Shown: piece by piece, positions 35,235 through 44,586 of the stretch | How positions within the stretch are numbered: the stretch's first letter is position 1 | Layout of the letters: each line of letters starts with the position of its first letter | NCBI RefSeq assembly: GCF_003097135.1 | Contig: NZ_QEQL01000001.1 | Location: 434,001 to 498,000, forward strand | Direction of reading: 5' to 3' | Length of the DNA stretch: 64,000 bases | Source of the DNA: Pseudomonas sp. URIL14HWK12:I12 | GTDB taxonomy: Bacteria > Pseudomonadota > Gammaproteobacteria > Pseudomonadales > Pseudomonadaceae | Notes under the pieces: generated by a model | Seen by the model: the letters and a program-made list of their open reading frames with translations, nothing else | Databases searched by the model: none | What the model was told of the DNA's origin: nothing | Translations under genes and position numbers: made by a program

Positions 35235-35723
35235 ATGCCGCCCCGTTACAGCCCTTTGCGCCGTGCGCTGCACTGGCTCTCTGCCCTGATGATCCTTTGG
35301 GCCACCCTCAGCGGGTTTGGAGCCCTGGCCCTAGCCGCAGACGCACCGTTGCGGCTTTGGGTCGAGCAGTTCAACCCACAGGTCACCTCTGTGTTCATTC
35401 CATTTTTCGCATGGCGTTGCGTGCTGCGTTGGAAGGCCGCAGCAACCGACGACAGTGAGCGAGTTGCCCATGTCGTTCACCTTGCCCTATACGGTGTGAC
35501 CGGTGCAGTACTGATCACAGGGGTGCTGATGATGTCGCATCCGGTGCGGATGTTCTCGCTGTTCACGCTTCCTGAGCTGATACACGACAGCGCCTGGCTT
35601 GCCCGCCTGCATCAATGGCACCACGCGGCCTGCATGGCGCTGGCTGCACTGGTATCGCTGCATGTTCTCGCTGTGGCCTGGCACCACCTTAACGGGCGGC
35701 GCGTGCTGGCGCGCATGTTATAA
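35235..35723 (+). CDS. Cytochrome b561 family protein
   Basis: This is a 162-residue protein with four membrane helices and the histidines expected for two haem b groups: RRALHWLSA in helix 1, HVVHLALYG in helix 2, RLHQWHHAAC and SLHVLAVAWHHL in helices 3 and 4. It ends with a short basic tail, as in CybB-like cytochromes. These proteins move electrons between membrane quinols and other carriers. Compared with the second b561 gene at 42683 it has shorter loops. No partner gene is adjacent. Confidence 0.8.
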   Translation: MPPRYSPLRRALHWLSALMILWATLSGFGALALAADAPLRLWVEQFNPQVTSVFIPFFAWRCVLRWKAAATDDSERVAHVVHLALYGVTGAVLITGVLMMSHPVRMFSLFTLPELIHDSAWLARLHQWHHAACMALAALVSLHVLAVAWHHLNGRRVLARML

Positions 35724-35834
35724 CAGGCGATTTATCCCCCTCGGCTTTGAAAAAAATCTTCCATAGACTAACCTGTCTTTCCGCTTGCGGTTCAGCGTCT
35801 CGCTTGAATACCCCAACCTCAGGAGGAATTTCCA

Positions 35835-36050
35835 ATGGCCAACTCGATAGCCGCCCTGTTTCTCAACGCTGTGGTGTGCGCCGACACCGCCCACAGTGTC
35901 TGCATGCCCGCGCAGTTCGTTTGGGCTGCCCCGAAGTCGGTGGCTGAGCGCCGCCGGGCGAGCAGCTGCGAAAAGTTCGCCGAAACCCTCAACCACGCGC
36001 AGCAGGATAAAACCATCTTCTATCGCTGTGAGCAGCAACGCGGCGCCTGA
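35835..36050 (+). CDS. Small unknown protein (71 aa) with strong ribosome binding site
   Basis: A near-perfect AGGAGG lies eight bases before the ATG, making translation very likely. The protein (71 residues) begins with a hydrophobic segment (SIAALFLNAVVCADTAHSVC), has five cysteines including VVCADTAHSVCM, and a helical basic C-terminal half. It resembles no family I know. It lies between a b561 gene and a methyltransferase gene with little room for other features. Confidence 0.5.
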   Translation: MANSIAALFLNAVVCADTAHSVCMPAQFVWAAPKSVAERRRASSCEKFAETLNHAQQDKTIFYRCEQQRGA

Positions 36051-36092
36051 TTTTGCTATCCTGCGCGCCCTTTCCAGACTGCTGCGCTTTCG

Positions 36093-37013
36093 ATGAACCA
36101 TGCCGTGCTTGACCTGTTCGATGCCCTTGTATCGCCACAGCTGGCTGACCCGCCTGCCGAAACCCGCCGCCTGTTGCACGGCCGTGGGCGGCGGTGGCCG
36201 GGCCTGGAACAAGTCAGTGTCGACTGGCTTGAGGGCGTGCTTGCGATCTCGCTGTTTCGTGCGCCCTCCGATCTGACAGCGTTTAGCCAGCGGTGCCTTG
36301 AGATCGCAGCTCGCCAGCCGCTGGTCGAGGCCGTTCTGCTGCAGCTACGTTACCTGCCAGGCGCGCCTAGCCAGTGGCTGGCCGGTGAGCCAAGGCCAGA
36401 AGCGGTGGTGCATGAGCAGGGCATGCGTTATCAGCTCAGCCTAGGGCAGGCGCAGAACAGCGGGTTGTTCCTCGACATGCGGCTGGGCCGGCAGTGGGTA
36501 CGTGAGAACAGCAACGGCGCCCGCGTGCTCAACCTGTTCGCCTACACCTGTGCATTCTCGGTATGCGCCATAGCAGGCGGCGCCGAGGCCGTGGTGAACC
36601 TGGACATGGCGCGCGGGCCACTGGCGCGTGGCCGGGAGAACCACCGGCTCAATGGCCACGACCTTTCTCGGGTCAGTTTCCTGGGCCATGAACTGTTCAG
36701 GTCATGGGGCAAGCTAACCCGCTTGGGGCCTTACGATCTGATCATCATCGACCCACCTACCTTCCAGAAAGGCAGCTTCGTGCTGGGCCAGGATTACGAA
36801 CGCATCCTGCGCAGGCTGCCCACTTTGCTCAACCCCGGCGGCCGAGTATTGGCCTGCATGAATGACCCCGCGTTGCACAGCCACTATCTGGTCCAGTGCA
36901 TGGCCGAGCATGCACCGCAACTGAGGTTCGTCGAGCGAATCGGCAACCCACGAGAGTTCGCAGACAGCGACCCCGAAGGGGGCCTGAAGGTACTGAGTTT
37001 CTGCCTTGCATAG
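36093..37013 (+). CDS. RlmI/RlmK-like SAM-dependent methyltransferase
   Basis: This 306-residue protein is a class I methyltransferase of the RlmI/K group: SGLFLDMRLGRQWV, RVLNLFAYTCAFSVCAIAGGAEAVVNLDMA (SAM-binding motif I), and IIIDPPTFQKG, the DPPTF catalytic motif. A short N-terminal domain replaces the PUA domain found in full-length RlmI. The substrate is probably 23S rRNA cytosine or guanine, but this shorter group is not characterised. Starts directly after the small gene upstream. Confidence 0.83.
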   Translation: MNHAVLDLFDALVSPQLADPPAETRRLLHGRGRRWPGLEQVSVDWLEGVLAISLFRAPSDLTAFSQRCLEIAARQPLVEAVLLQLRYLPGAPSQWLAGEPRPEAVVHEQGMRYQLSLGQAQNSGLFLDMRLGRQWVRENSNGARVLNLFAYTCAFSVCAIAGGAEAVVNLDMARGPLARGRENHRLNGHDLSRVSFLGHELFRSWGKLTRLGPYDLIIIDPPTFQKGSFVLGQDYERILRRLPTLLNPGGRVLACMNDPALHSHYLVQCMAEHAPQLRFVERIGNPREFADSDPEGGLKVLSFCLA

Positions 37014-37061
37014 CCGACAAACTGCATTGCAGCAAAAGGCCAGGCGGCCGATACCTCTGGA

Positions 37062-39386
37062 ATGAAACCATCACGCCTTTCATCCGCGGCCTCACCCCGC
37101 TCCCCCCGCCTCGCCTCACCCGCTCAACAGGGGTCGGTGCGCAGCTGGGGAATCTGGGCACTGCCAGTGGGTATCGCCCTGGTGGGCTGTGCCTTGTCAG
37201 TGTGGGCCAGCCTGCTGGACCTGCGCCACGAGCGCCAGGAACAGTGGGCTGAGGTGCACTTGCAATTGAGCGCCGTAGTGGCCCGCGCCCACGACGAAAT
37301 TCGCACTGTCTACAGCGAAACCGAAGGTGTACTGCAACTGATCAATGTAGACGGTGATATCTCACCGAGGCACTTCCATGGCATGGCCGAGCATGTCATG
37401 GTCAATGTTCCCTATATCCGGCACCTGGCGATCGCGCCGGACGATGTGATTCGAGACATCTACCCCCTGGCCGGCAACGATGCCGCCCTCGGCCTTGACT
37501 ACCGCACCCTGCCTGGCCAATACGCCAGCGTTCGTCGTGCGCGAGCGTTAGGGCAGACAATCCTTGCAGGCCCGGTGCAATTGCGCCAAGGCGGTATGGC
37601 GTTGATTTACCGGCGGCCAGTGTTCGTCAGTGGTCATAGCGGGCACCTTCGCTACTGGGGCACCCTTGGGATCATCACCGACATCGAAGGGTTGTTGAGG
37701 GCCGCTGGGCTGCTGGAGCATCCACAGCTTCGGCTGGCAGTTCGCGGTGGGGATGGCAAGGGCGCTCAGGGTGAGCTGATACACGGCCAAGCCCGCCTCT
37801 TCGACGAGCCCAGTGCCCGCGCACCGCTGGACGTTCCGGGTGGCCAGTGGGAGATAGCCGCACAACCCATGGCTGGCTGGGAGCAGAGCAACCTAGGCAG
37901 TTCTCCGCTGTTTTGGGTGTGCATGGTCGCCACGTCCATTCTCACGGCCTTCGCCTTGGCGTTGAGCCGGCAACACCTCCAGGCTCGCCGCCGCAACTTG
38001 GAGTTGAGCTACGAAATCACTGAGCGGGAAATCGTCGAGGCTGAGTTGATCCGCCAGGCCCATCACGATGCCGTAACCAGTTTGCCCAACCGCGTACTGT
38101 TTCAGCAGCGTTTGGCGCACAGTATCGAACAAGTGCAGCGTCAAGGCGGTTTCATGGCGGTGCTGCTGCTGGACCTGGACTGTTTCAAGGAAGTCAACGA
38201 CACCCTGGGCCATAGCCAGGGCGATGACCTGTTGGTGCAAGCCAGCCGCCGCTTCGCCGAGCACATCCACCCTTGGGATACGCTGGCCCGCCTGGGCGGC
38301 GATGAGTTCGCTTTCATACTTGACCGCCTGAACCATCCCAGCGATTCGATCCCCGTGGTTCAGCGCCTGCTGCAGGCTGCCGCACGCCCTTTCGTACTCG
38401 GTAGCGACACGGCGTTGGTCAGCGCCAGCATCGGAGTTGCCATCTGCCCGGCCGACGGCGCGAGCCCGCTCGAACTGCTTCGCCATGCCGACACCGCGAT
38501 GTACGGCGCAAAAGAAGCTGGCCGCAATGACTTTCGCTACTACCAGGCCTCCATGACCACTCGCATCCAGGAACGAGTGGCTATGGAACATGCGCTGCGC
38601 CGCGCGCTGCAGCGCGATGAATTCGAGCTCTGGTATCAACCCCGAATTGACCTCGCCAGCGGCCGGGTACAGGGCGCCGAAGCGTTGCTGCGCTGGCGCG
38701 ACCCGGCCCAGGGGCTGATCTACCCCGACCTGTTCATCCCCGTGGCCGAACGGACCGGGCTGATCGTCCCGATTGGCCAGTGGGTCTTGGACAACGTGTG
38801 TGTCCAGCAGCGCCGCTGGCGTACACGGGGAGTGTTCGAAGGGCGTATCGCGATCAATGTGGCCACTCCCCAGATCGAGCGTAGCGACTTTGTCACCAGC
38901 GTCTCACGTGCTCTGCAGTTGCACGGGCTACCGGCTCACAGCCTGGAGGTGGAAGTTACCGAGAGCTTATTGATGCAGCACCAAGACCTCGCCTGCCAGG
39001 TCCTGCATCAGCTACAGCGCCTGGGTGTGCACACGGCGATCGATGATTTCGGTACCGGTCACTCTTCGCTGGCCTACCTCAAGCTGTTGCCAGTCAATCA
39101 CCTCAAGGTCGACCGCGCTTTTGTAAAAGACCTGCCAGGCGACAGCACCTATGCTGCCATTACCCAAGCGGTCGTTGATTTGGGAAGAGCACTGGGGTTC
39201 GAGGTGACCGCCGAAGGCATCGAAACTGCAGAGCAGTGGGAACATCTGCGGGACATCGGTTGCCAGAGCGGCCAGGGGTACTACATCGGCCGGCCCATGC
39301 CGGCGGCCGATTTCGAACAGTGGCTGGCACGCTATGGCACCTCTCACCGCCAATCGTCGAGCAATAACACCGTCTCGCCATCGTAA
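37062..39386 (+). CDS. CHASE-GGDEF-EAL c-di-GMP protein
   Basis: This is a 774-residue membrane protein. A first helix (about residues 30-50) precedes a periplasmic CHASE domain (VPYIRHLAIAPDDVIRD, DYRTLPGQYASVRRARA), then a second helix near residue 285 and a short coiled coil. The GGDEF domain has an intact RLGGDEFAF, and the EAL domain has GAEALLRW, DDFGTGHSS and AEGIETAEQ, so both diguanylate cyclase and phosphodiesterase activities are possible. It senses a periplasmic signal of unknown kind. The 3' end overlaps the converging GNAT gene by 43 bases. Confidence 0.9.
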   Translation: MKPSRLSSAASPRSPRLASPAQQGSVRSWGIWALPVGIALVGCALSVWASLLDLRHERQEQWAEVHLQLSAVVARAHDEIRTVYSETEGVLQLINVDGDISPRHFHGMAEHVMVNVPYIRHLAIAPDDVIRDIYPLAGNDAALGLDYRTLPGQYASVRRARALGQTILAGPVQLRQGGMALIYRRPVFVSGHSGHLRYWGTLGIITDIEGLLRAAGLLEHPQLRLAVRGGDGKGAQGELIHGQARLFDEPSARAPLDVPGGQWEIAAQPMAGWEQSNLGSSPLFWVCMVATSILTAFALALSRQHLQARRRNLELSYEITEREIVEAELIRQAHHDAVTSLPNRVLFQQRLAHSIEQVQRQGGFMAVLLLDLDCFKEVNDTLGHSQGDDLLVQASRRFAEHIHPWDTLARLGGDEFAFILDRLNHPSDSIPVVQRLLQAAARPFVLGSDTALVSASIGVAICPADGASPLELLRHADTAMYGAKEAGRNDFRYYQASMTTRIQERVAMEHALRRALQRDEFELWYQPRIDLASGRVQGAEALLRWRDPAQGLIYPDLFIPVAERTGLIVPIGQWVLDNVCVQQRRWRTRGVFEGRIAINVATPQIERSDFVTSVSRALQLHGLPAHSLEVEVTESLLMQHQDLACQVLHQLQRLGVHTAIDDFGTGHSSLAYLKLLPVNHLKVDRAFVKDLPGDSTYAAITQAVVDLGRALGFEVTAEGIETAEQWEHLRDIGCQSGQGYYIGRPMPAADFEQWLARYGTSHRQSSSNNTVSPS

Positions 39387-40261
39387 CCGGCGCCGCGGTG
39401 CATGCTGACGCCCAGGATACGGATGCTGAACCCTGCCTCCAGCAACCAGCGATACGCCCGTAGCCGGCCGGTGTTCACACCCAGCATCAACTGCCGCGCC
39501 GAATGCTGAGCGGCCAGCGCCTCGCATTGCTCGATCAACCTGGCCAGGCTGCTTGCATCGGCGCCGGGGCGAACCGCTGCGAAACGGACGTAACAGACAT
39601 CCGGCCCCGCCTCACACCGCTCCCCATAGTGGCAGATGGCGAAACCGTCAGAGGTAGCCACCACCGCGCCGAGGCCATGCTGCTGCACGGCGAGGATCTC
39701 ACCTTCAACTTCCAGCCCTAGGCTGATGGCTTCGGTGATGTTGCGGCAATGGGCTTGCAGCGCTGGCAGCTCCCCCTGCCACGCGGGGTTGGCAGCCACG
39801 ACACTGCCACTCAGTGGGCGCACCATTACCGCGGCCAGGCAGCGTGGCCAAAACCCAAAGTGTTGGTACAACCCCAGGTGACGGGGGCTGTCAGGGAAGG
39901 TAAAAAGCCCAGCGTGGACGCAACCCCATTGGTCGATCAGCCCGGTGATTCGTGCCATCAGTTGCTTGGCGATATCCTGCTCCCAGTACGCCGGCGCCAC
40001 GGCCACGGGGCCGATGACAGCATGCTCGCCCCAGCGCACCACGCAGGCCACCCCCACCAGCGTTTCGCCGGCTCGAGCCTTGAACCAGTGGCTGTGGGGC
40101 GCATGCCAACGGCCGCTGACGTAGTCTCGCTGGTCCCAGAACTCTCCAGGCTCGGCTTCACCCAACACATGGGCGAAGGCCTCGCGCACCAGCGTGCGGG
40201 CAGCCGGCAGGTCTACGGCTTGCAGATCTTCCACCTCGACCGAGCTTTCAATGCGAGGCAT
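39344..40261 (-). CDS. GNAT-like acetyltransferase
   Basis: This 305-residue protein reads as two GNAT modules. The first half has AVIGPVAVAPAYWEQDIAKQLM (the acetyl-CoA loop region) and GLYQHFGFW; the second has VRFAAVRPGADASSLARL and ARQLMLGVNTGRLRAYRWLLEAGF. The substrate is unknown. An ATG whose 14 bases overlap the end of the upstream EAL gene gives the normal start; a longer reading would go further into that gene. It is therefore co-transcribed with the GAF-EAL gene. Confidence 0.8.
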   Translation of the reverse strand: MPRIESSVEVEDLQAVDLPAARTLVREAFAHVLGEAEPGEFWDQRDYVSGRWHAPHSHWFKARAGETLVGVACVVRWGEHAVIGPVAVAPAYWEQDIAKQLMARITGLIDQWGCVHAGLFTFPDSPRHLGLYQHFGFWPRCLAAVMVRPLSGSVVAANPAWQGELPALQAHCRNITEAISLGLEVEGEILAVQQHGLGAVVATSDGFAICHYGERCEAGPDVCYVRFAAVRPGADASSLARLIEQCEALAAQHSARQLMLGVNTGRLRAYRWLLEAGFSIRILGVSMHRGAGYDGETVLLLDDWR

Positions 40262-41504
40262 GGCAATGCACCAGGTCAGGCAGCGGGCGCCGCTGCTGAC
40301 CGGCCAGGGCACAGGCGGCACTCAATGGCATTGGCCGGCCCAGCAGAAAGCCTTGCACGTTATCGGCGCCAAGCTCGCGCAGGGCTTCCAGCTCGCTCAC
40401 CCGCTCCACACCTTCGGCAATGACGGTAGCTCCGGTCTCGCGGGCGAACGCCATCAAGGCGGAAGCCAGCGCTCGCCGCTGAGAATTCTCATCGATGCCG
40501 TGGGTCAGGCTCATGTCTAGCTTGATCATGTCAGGGCTTATTTCCAGAATGTGACGCAAACTCGCGTACCCGGCACCGGCATCGTCGATGGCAATGCGCA
40601 GCCCCCGTGCGCGCAGCGGTGCCATGGCCCGCAGCAGCTGAGCGTAGTCGGCGACGATGGCATGCTCGGTCACCTCCAGCACAAGACGGTGTGCCGGGTA
40701 GGGAGCAAGCAAGGTATCAAGCCGGTCACAGAGGAACATCTCGGGCGAACAATTCAACGCCAGGTACGCCGAGCCTGGCAGCTGGTCGAGGCCTTGAAGG
40801 GCCAGTTCGATGGCCTTGGCCTCCACCAAGGTTCCCAACCCAGCGTCGGCCGCTTCCTTGAACCAAAGATCGGGGCTGCGCCGTGGCTCGCCACTGAATC
40901 GCGATAAGCACTCCCACCCCACCAGCGCCCCGGTTTCCACGTTGAAAATCGGCTGGTACACCACTGACAGATCACTACCATCCAGCACCCGGCTAATGTG
41001 CCGATGCTTGCGCAAGCGCTCGCTCACCCTGCGCAGCTCAGCATCGAGGCGTTCTGCGATCAGTTCGGCAAACACCTTCATCATCTGGAGATCCCGCTCG
41101 GTAAGGCTGGCATCGGGCTGGGCAGAAAAACAGCACAAGGTCCCATAGACGCGGCCATCGCCAAGCAAAACAGGAACGCTCACATGTGCCCCGATCGGCA
41201 GCGCCTGTGTCTCGGGAATCGCGAGCGCGGCTGGCACCAATGATGTGTCAGGGATCAACTGGGGGAGCTCGCCGGCGACCACTTTCTGGCAGTACCCCGC
41301 TTCCATGGGGAGACTGTCGCCTGCCTGCAGCAGCCCGGGCAGGTCGGTGTCAACATTCGTGAAGACCCGGTCATGCCCGCGGAACTGTGAAATGAACGCC
41401 ACATCCATGCTCAAATGCGTGCGCAGTGCATGCAGCACCCGATCAATGCCGCTGGCTCCGGAAGACTGCGCGCTCAAGGAAACCACGTGGGTGAACGACG
41501 ACAT
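40248..41504 (-). CDS. GAF-EAL phosphodiesterase with a divergent ECL motif
   Basis: This 418-residue cytoplasmic protein has an N-terminal GAF domain (about 15-155, VAFISQFRGHDRVFTN, VYGTLCCFSAQ) and an EAL domain (about 185-400). The signature motif reads ECL (VGWECLSRF), and DDFGTG is DDAGAG. The other metal-binding and catalytic residues appear present: Asn in LNCSPE, Glu in EVTE, the two Asp, Lys in IKLD, Glu in AEGVE and the terminal Gln of DNVQGFLLGRP. It may thus still hydrolyse c-di-GMP. It is first in a two-gene unit with the GNAT gene. Confidence 0.87.
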   Translation of the reverse strand: MSSFTHVVSLSAQSSGASGIDRVLHALRTHLSMDVAFISQFRGHDRVFTNVDTDLPGLLQAGDSLPMEAGYCQKVVAGELPQLIPDTSLVPAALAIPETQALPIGAHVSVPVLLGDGRVYGTLCCFSAQPDASLTERDLQMMKVFAELIAERLDAELRRVSERLRKHRHISRVLDGSDLSVVYQPIFNVETGALVGWECLSRFSGEPRRSPDLWFKEAADAGLGTLVEAKAIELALQGLDQLPGSAYLALNCSPEMFLCDRLDTLLAPYPAHRLVLEVTEHAIVADYAQLLRAMAPLRARGLRIAIDDAGAGYASLRHILEISPDMIKLDMSLTHGIDENSQRRALASALMAFARETGATVIAEGVERVSELEALRELGADNVQGFLLGRPMPLSAACALAGQQRRPLPDLVHCHASH

Positions 41505-41631
41505 GCCACGACCTCCTGGTAACGTGAAAGTCCGTGTACAGAGAGTAGAACGGCGAGATGGAGTTTTCGATGCCTGCGGTGGCTACGCAGGCACCTTTCA
41601 GACCAAATGCAGGGTTTGGATCCCTCACTGC

Positions 41632-42549
41632 CTAGCTACGAGCAAAGACCGAGGCCCCAATTGCATCACTGAACCGCTCCAGGGCCGCCATACCGGCCAG
41701 GGAATTGCCCGAGGCATTGAGCTCCGGTGACCATACGCATACCGTATAGCGCCCCGGCACCACAGCCAGAATGCCACCCCCTACCCCGCTCTTGCCCGGT
41801 AAGCCAACCCGATAGGCGAAGTTGCCGGCTTCGTCGTAGAGGCCACTGGTTGCCATGATTGCATTCACTTGTTGGGTCTGCCTGGGAGTCAACACCTGCT
41901 CGCCGGTGTGCGGGCAGGCCCCGCGGTTGGCCAGAAACGCGAAAGCCCGTGCCAGCTCCTGGCAACTGATCGCCAGCGCGCAATGGTGGAAATAGCTGCG
42001 CAAGACAGCATCGACATCGTTGTGGAAATTGCCGAACGACTGCATCAGCCAGGCCATGGCAGCATTGCGGGCACGGTGCTGATATTCGGACTCGGCTACC
42101 ACAGCATCTGCAACTACCTGCCCATTACCCGATAGCCGGCGCACGAAATCCCGCATCGACAAGGTCGGGGCGGCAAAGCGCGACTGATTGATGTCACAGA
42201 TGACCAACGCCCCAGCATTGATAAAAGGATTGCGGGGTCGGCCGCGCTCGAACTCCAGCTGTACCATGGAATTGAACGCCTGCCCGGAAGGTTCGTGGCC
42301 CAACCGCGCCCATATTTCCTCACCCGAATGCTGGATTGCCTGCACCAGGCTGAATACCTTGGAAATGCTCTGGATCGAAAACGGTGTATTCGCGTCGCCG
42401 GCATGCCACGCCTGACCGTCGACGGCCTGCACGGCGATGCCCAGTTGGCCTGGCGGCACCTTGGCCAGCGCGGGAATATAAGTGGCCACATGGCCTTGGC
42501 CGATCAACGGCCGCACCTGTTCGAGAATATCGTCAAGCAACGCTTGCAT
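41632..42549 (-). CDS. glsA: Glutaminase A
   Basis: This 305-residue enzyme converts glutamine to glutamate and ammonia. It has a beta-lactamase-like fold with the catalytic Ser-X-X-Lys in [10 protein letters not shown], plus the family blocks [57 protein letters not shown] and [10 protein letters not shown]. The ATG has AGG upstream. Length is normal. It is a single gene between the GAF-EAL pair and a b561 gene. Confidence 0.94.
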   Translation of the reverse strand: MQALLDDILEQVRPLIGQGHVATYIPALAKVPPGQLGIAVQAVDGQAWHAGDANTPFSIQSISKVFSLVQAIQHSGEEIWARLGHEPSGQAFNSMVQLEFERGRPRNPFINAGALVICDINQSRFAAPTLSMRDFVRRLSGNGQVVADAVVAESEYQHRARNAAMAWLMQSFGNFHNDVDAVLRSYFHHCALAISCQELARAFAFLANRGACPHTGEQVLTPRQTQQVNAIMATSGLYDEAGNFAYRVGLPGKSGVGGGILAVVPGRYTVCVWSPELNASGNSLAGMAALERFSDAIGASVFARS

Positions 42550-42682
42550 GGAACACCTGTCTCAGACACCGAAGCGGAGTCAGGGCTAGACGCCTGATGC
42601 CCCCGGTTCATCACATCGGCAGTTGCGCCGCAGCCGCGCTTCTGCGAAAACTGCGCTCATCGCGCCACCTGAGGGAACCAGC

Positions 42683-43222
42683 ATGGCCATCGCACGTTAC
42701 AACGGGGTCGCCCAGGCCCTGCATTGGTTGACCGCCGCTGCGCTCTGCGGGGTGCTGCCTTTCGTGTGGGTCGCGGAAAACTTTCCCCCTGGCAGCACGC
42801 GCGTGTTCTGGTACCTGCTGCACGAATCTACCGGCATCATGGTGTTCTTGCTGGTGCTGCTGCGCATCACTTGGCGCTGGCGCCACGACTCGCCCCCGCC
42901 GCTGCCGGGCACGCCCCGCTGGGCGGAGTGGTTCGCGCACCTCAACCATGCCTTGCTCTACCTGATTCTGCTGGTAATGCCCATCACCGGTTACATGATG
43001 GCTGGCAACGGCAGACCGGTGCCGGTTTACCGGCTGTTCTCATTGCCTGGCTTTCCGACCCACGATGCGCTCGGGCAATGGGCAAACCAGGTGCATGTAG
43101 CTGGGCAGTTCGTACTTTATACCCTGGTTATCCTGCATGTCGCTGCCACAGCCTGGCACGTGGCGGTGCGCCGAGACGGCCTGCTCGAGCGCATGTTGCC
43201 GCCCCAGCGCCCCCGCGACTGA
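42683..43222 (+). CDS. Cytochrome b561 (CybB-like)
   Basis: This 179-residue protein has four membrane helices with the paired histidines of cytochrome b561: AQALHWLTAA, LLHESTGIMV, LNHALLYLILLVMPITGYMM, and QVHVAGQFVLYTLVILHVAATAWHV. It oxidises quinol or passes electrons within the inner membrane and may scavenge superoxide as in E. coli CybB. The ATG at 42683 with GAGGG upstream is preferred to an in-frame upstream GTG. This is the second b561 in the window. Confidence 0.87.
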   Translation: MAIARYNGVAQALHWLTAAALCGVLPFVWVAENFPPGSTRVFWYLLHESTGIMVFLLVLLRITWRWRHDSPPPLPGTPRWAEWFAHLNHALLYLILLVMPITGYMMAGNGRPVPVYRLFSLPGFPTHDALGQWANQVHVAGQFVLYTLVILHVAATAWHVAVRRDGLLERMLPPQRPRD

Positions 43223-43486
43223 GGCAGAACGGGAAGGCCGGGGCGGTGATATAGTGGTGTCACTTCAAATCCCTTTGCCTGCCCTGCGGAACGCTCCCTG
43301 GATGACTCCACCTCTCCATTCCCATCCCACCGTGGTATCGCTCAGCCCTGCCGGGTGTTCTGGCCGGTGGCTACACCGAGTTCATTGCCGCACCGCCACT
43401 GGAATCAGTGCGCACTGGCCAACCCCTTTCCCAACAACAACTGGCGCAGGCGGTGCACCGGGTGTTGCGCCCCATCGAGGTGAGTG
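43223..43486. other. Gap holding the tail of an apparently decayed gene
   Basis: In the + strand frame ending with TAA just before ddlA (about 43330-43495), some 55 residues of credible sequence are readable (LPGVLAGGYTEFIAA, VRTGQPLSQQQLAQAV, ending EVSDE). It starts after an in-frame stop and lacks a proper start, so it is most likely the 3' remnant of a lost gene. Its stop lies inside the start of ddlA. Confidence 0.4.
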
Positions 43487-44578
43487 ATGAGTAACAAAAT
43501 CCGTGTCGGCATCGTGTTCGGCGGCCGCAGTGCTGAGCACGAAGTATCCCTGCAATCGGCCCGCAACGTTCTCGAAGCGCTGGACCGCGAGCGTTTCGAA
43601 CCGGTGATGATCGGCATCGACAAGCACGGCCATTGGCACTTGTGCAGCACTGCCGATTACCTGCTCAACCCCGGTGACCCAGCCCATATTGCCCTGAACC
43701 CCAGCCACCGCGAAGTCGCCCTGCGTCCTGGCGACACCCGCCATTCCCTGGAAGAGGCCGGGGCGCCCCATGCGCTGGCCAAGGTCGACGTGCTGTTCCC
43801 TCTGGTGCATGGCACCCAAGGGGAGGACGGTTGCCTGCAAGGCCTGCTGCGCATGCTTGACCTGCCCTTCGTCGGCTCCGATGTGCTGGGCTCGGCGATC
43901 TGCATGGACAAAGACGTCGCCAAGCGCCTGCTGCGCGAAGCGGGCCTGCCGGTCACCCCTTCGCTGACGGTTCGCCGCCATCGCTCCATCAGCTTTGCAC
44001 ACGCACAGGCGACCTTGGGCATGCCGGTTTTCGTAAAGCCTGCCAACAGCGGCTCCTCGGTAGGCGTAAGCCGCGTCGAGGATGCGCCCAGCTTCGAGGC
44101 TGCGCTGGCTGAAGCGTGGCGCTACGACGACAAACTCTTGATAGAGGCCGCCGTGCAAGGCCGTGAGATCGAGTGCGCTGTGCTGGGTAATGAATCGCCA
44201 GTCGCCAGTGGTTGCGGTGAGATCGTCATCGGCCAGGGCTTTTACTCTTACGAAACCAAATACATCGATGATCAGGCTGCTCAAGTGGTAGTGCCAGCGG
44301 CAATCGACGAGGCGGCCAGCAAGCGCATACGCGCGCTCGCCTTGCAGGCATATGAGGTGCTGGAGTGCACGGGCCTGGCGCGGGTGGACGTATTCCTGCA
44401 GGCCGACGGCCAGGTGCTGATCAACGAGCTCAACACCCTCCCCGGCTTCACTCGCATCAGCATGTACCCCAAGCTGTGGCAGGCCGCCGGGCTGAGCTAT
44501 ACCGAGCTGGTCAGCCGCCTGCTTGACCTGGCACTGGCGCGCCATCAGGGCCGCCGCTTGCTCGCCACCAGCCGCTGA
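43487..44578 (+). CDS. ddlA: D-alanine--D-alanine ligase A
   Basis: This is a 363-residue ATP-grasp ligase that joins two D-alanines for peptidoglycan precursor synthesis. Family blocks are [82 protein letters not shown] and [17 protein letters not shown]. The length and loop pattern match DdlA rather than the shorter DdlB of the mur cluster. The ATG with GAGG upstream is used; a GTG three bases earlier is possible. It is followed closely by a FUSC gene. Confidence 0.94.
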   Translation: MSNKIRVGIVFGGRSAEHEVSLQSARNVLEALDRERFEPVMIGIDKHGHWHLCSTADYLLNPGDPAHIALNPSHREVALRPGDTRHSLEEAGAPHALAKVDVLFPLVHGTQGEDGCLQGLLRMLDLPFVGSDVLGSAICMDKDVAKRLLREAGLPVTPSLTVRRHRSISFAHAQATLGMPVFVKPANSGSSVGVSRVEDAPSFEAALAEAWRYDDKLLIEAAVQGREIECAVLGNESPVASGCGEIVIGQGFYSYETKYIDDQAAQVVVPAAIDEAASKRIRALALQAYEVLECTGLARVDVFLQADGQVLINELNTLPGFTRISMYPKLWQAAGLSYTELVSRLLDLALARHQGRRLLATSR

Positions 44579-44586
44579 GGGGCCCG

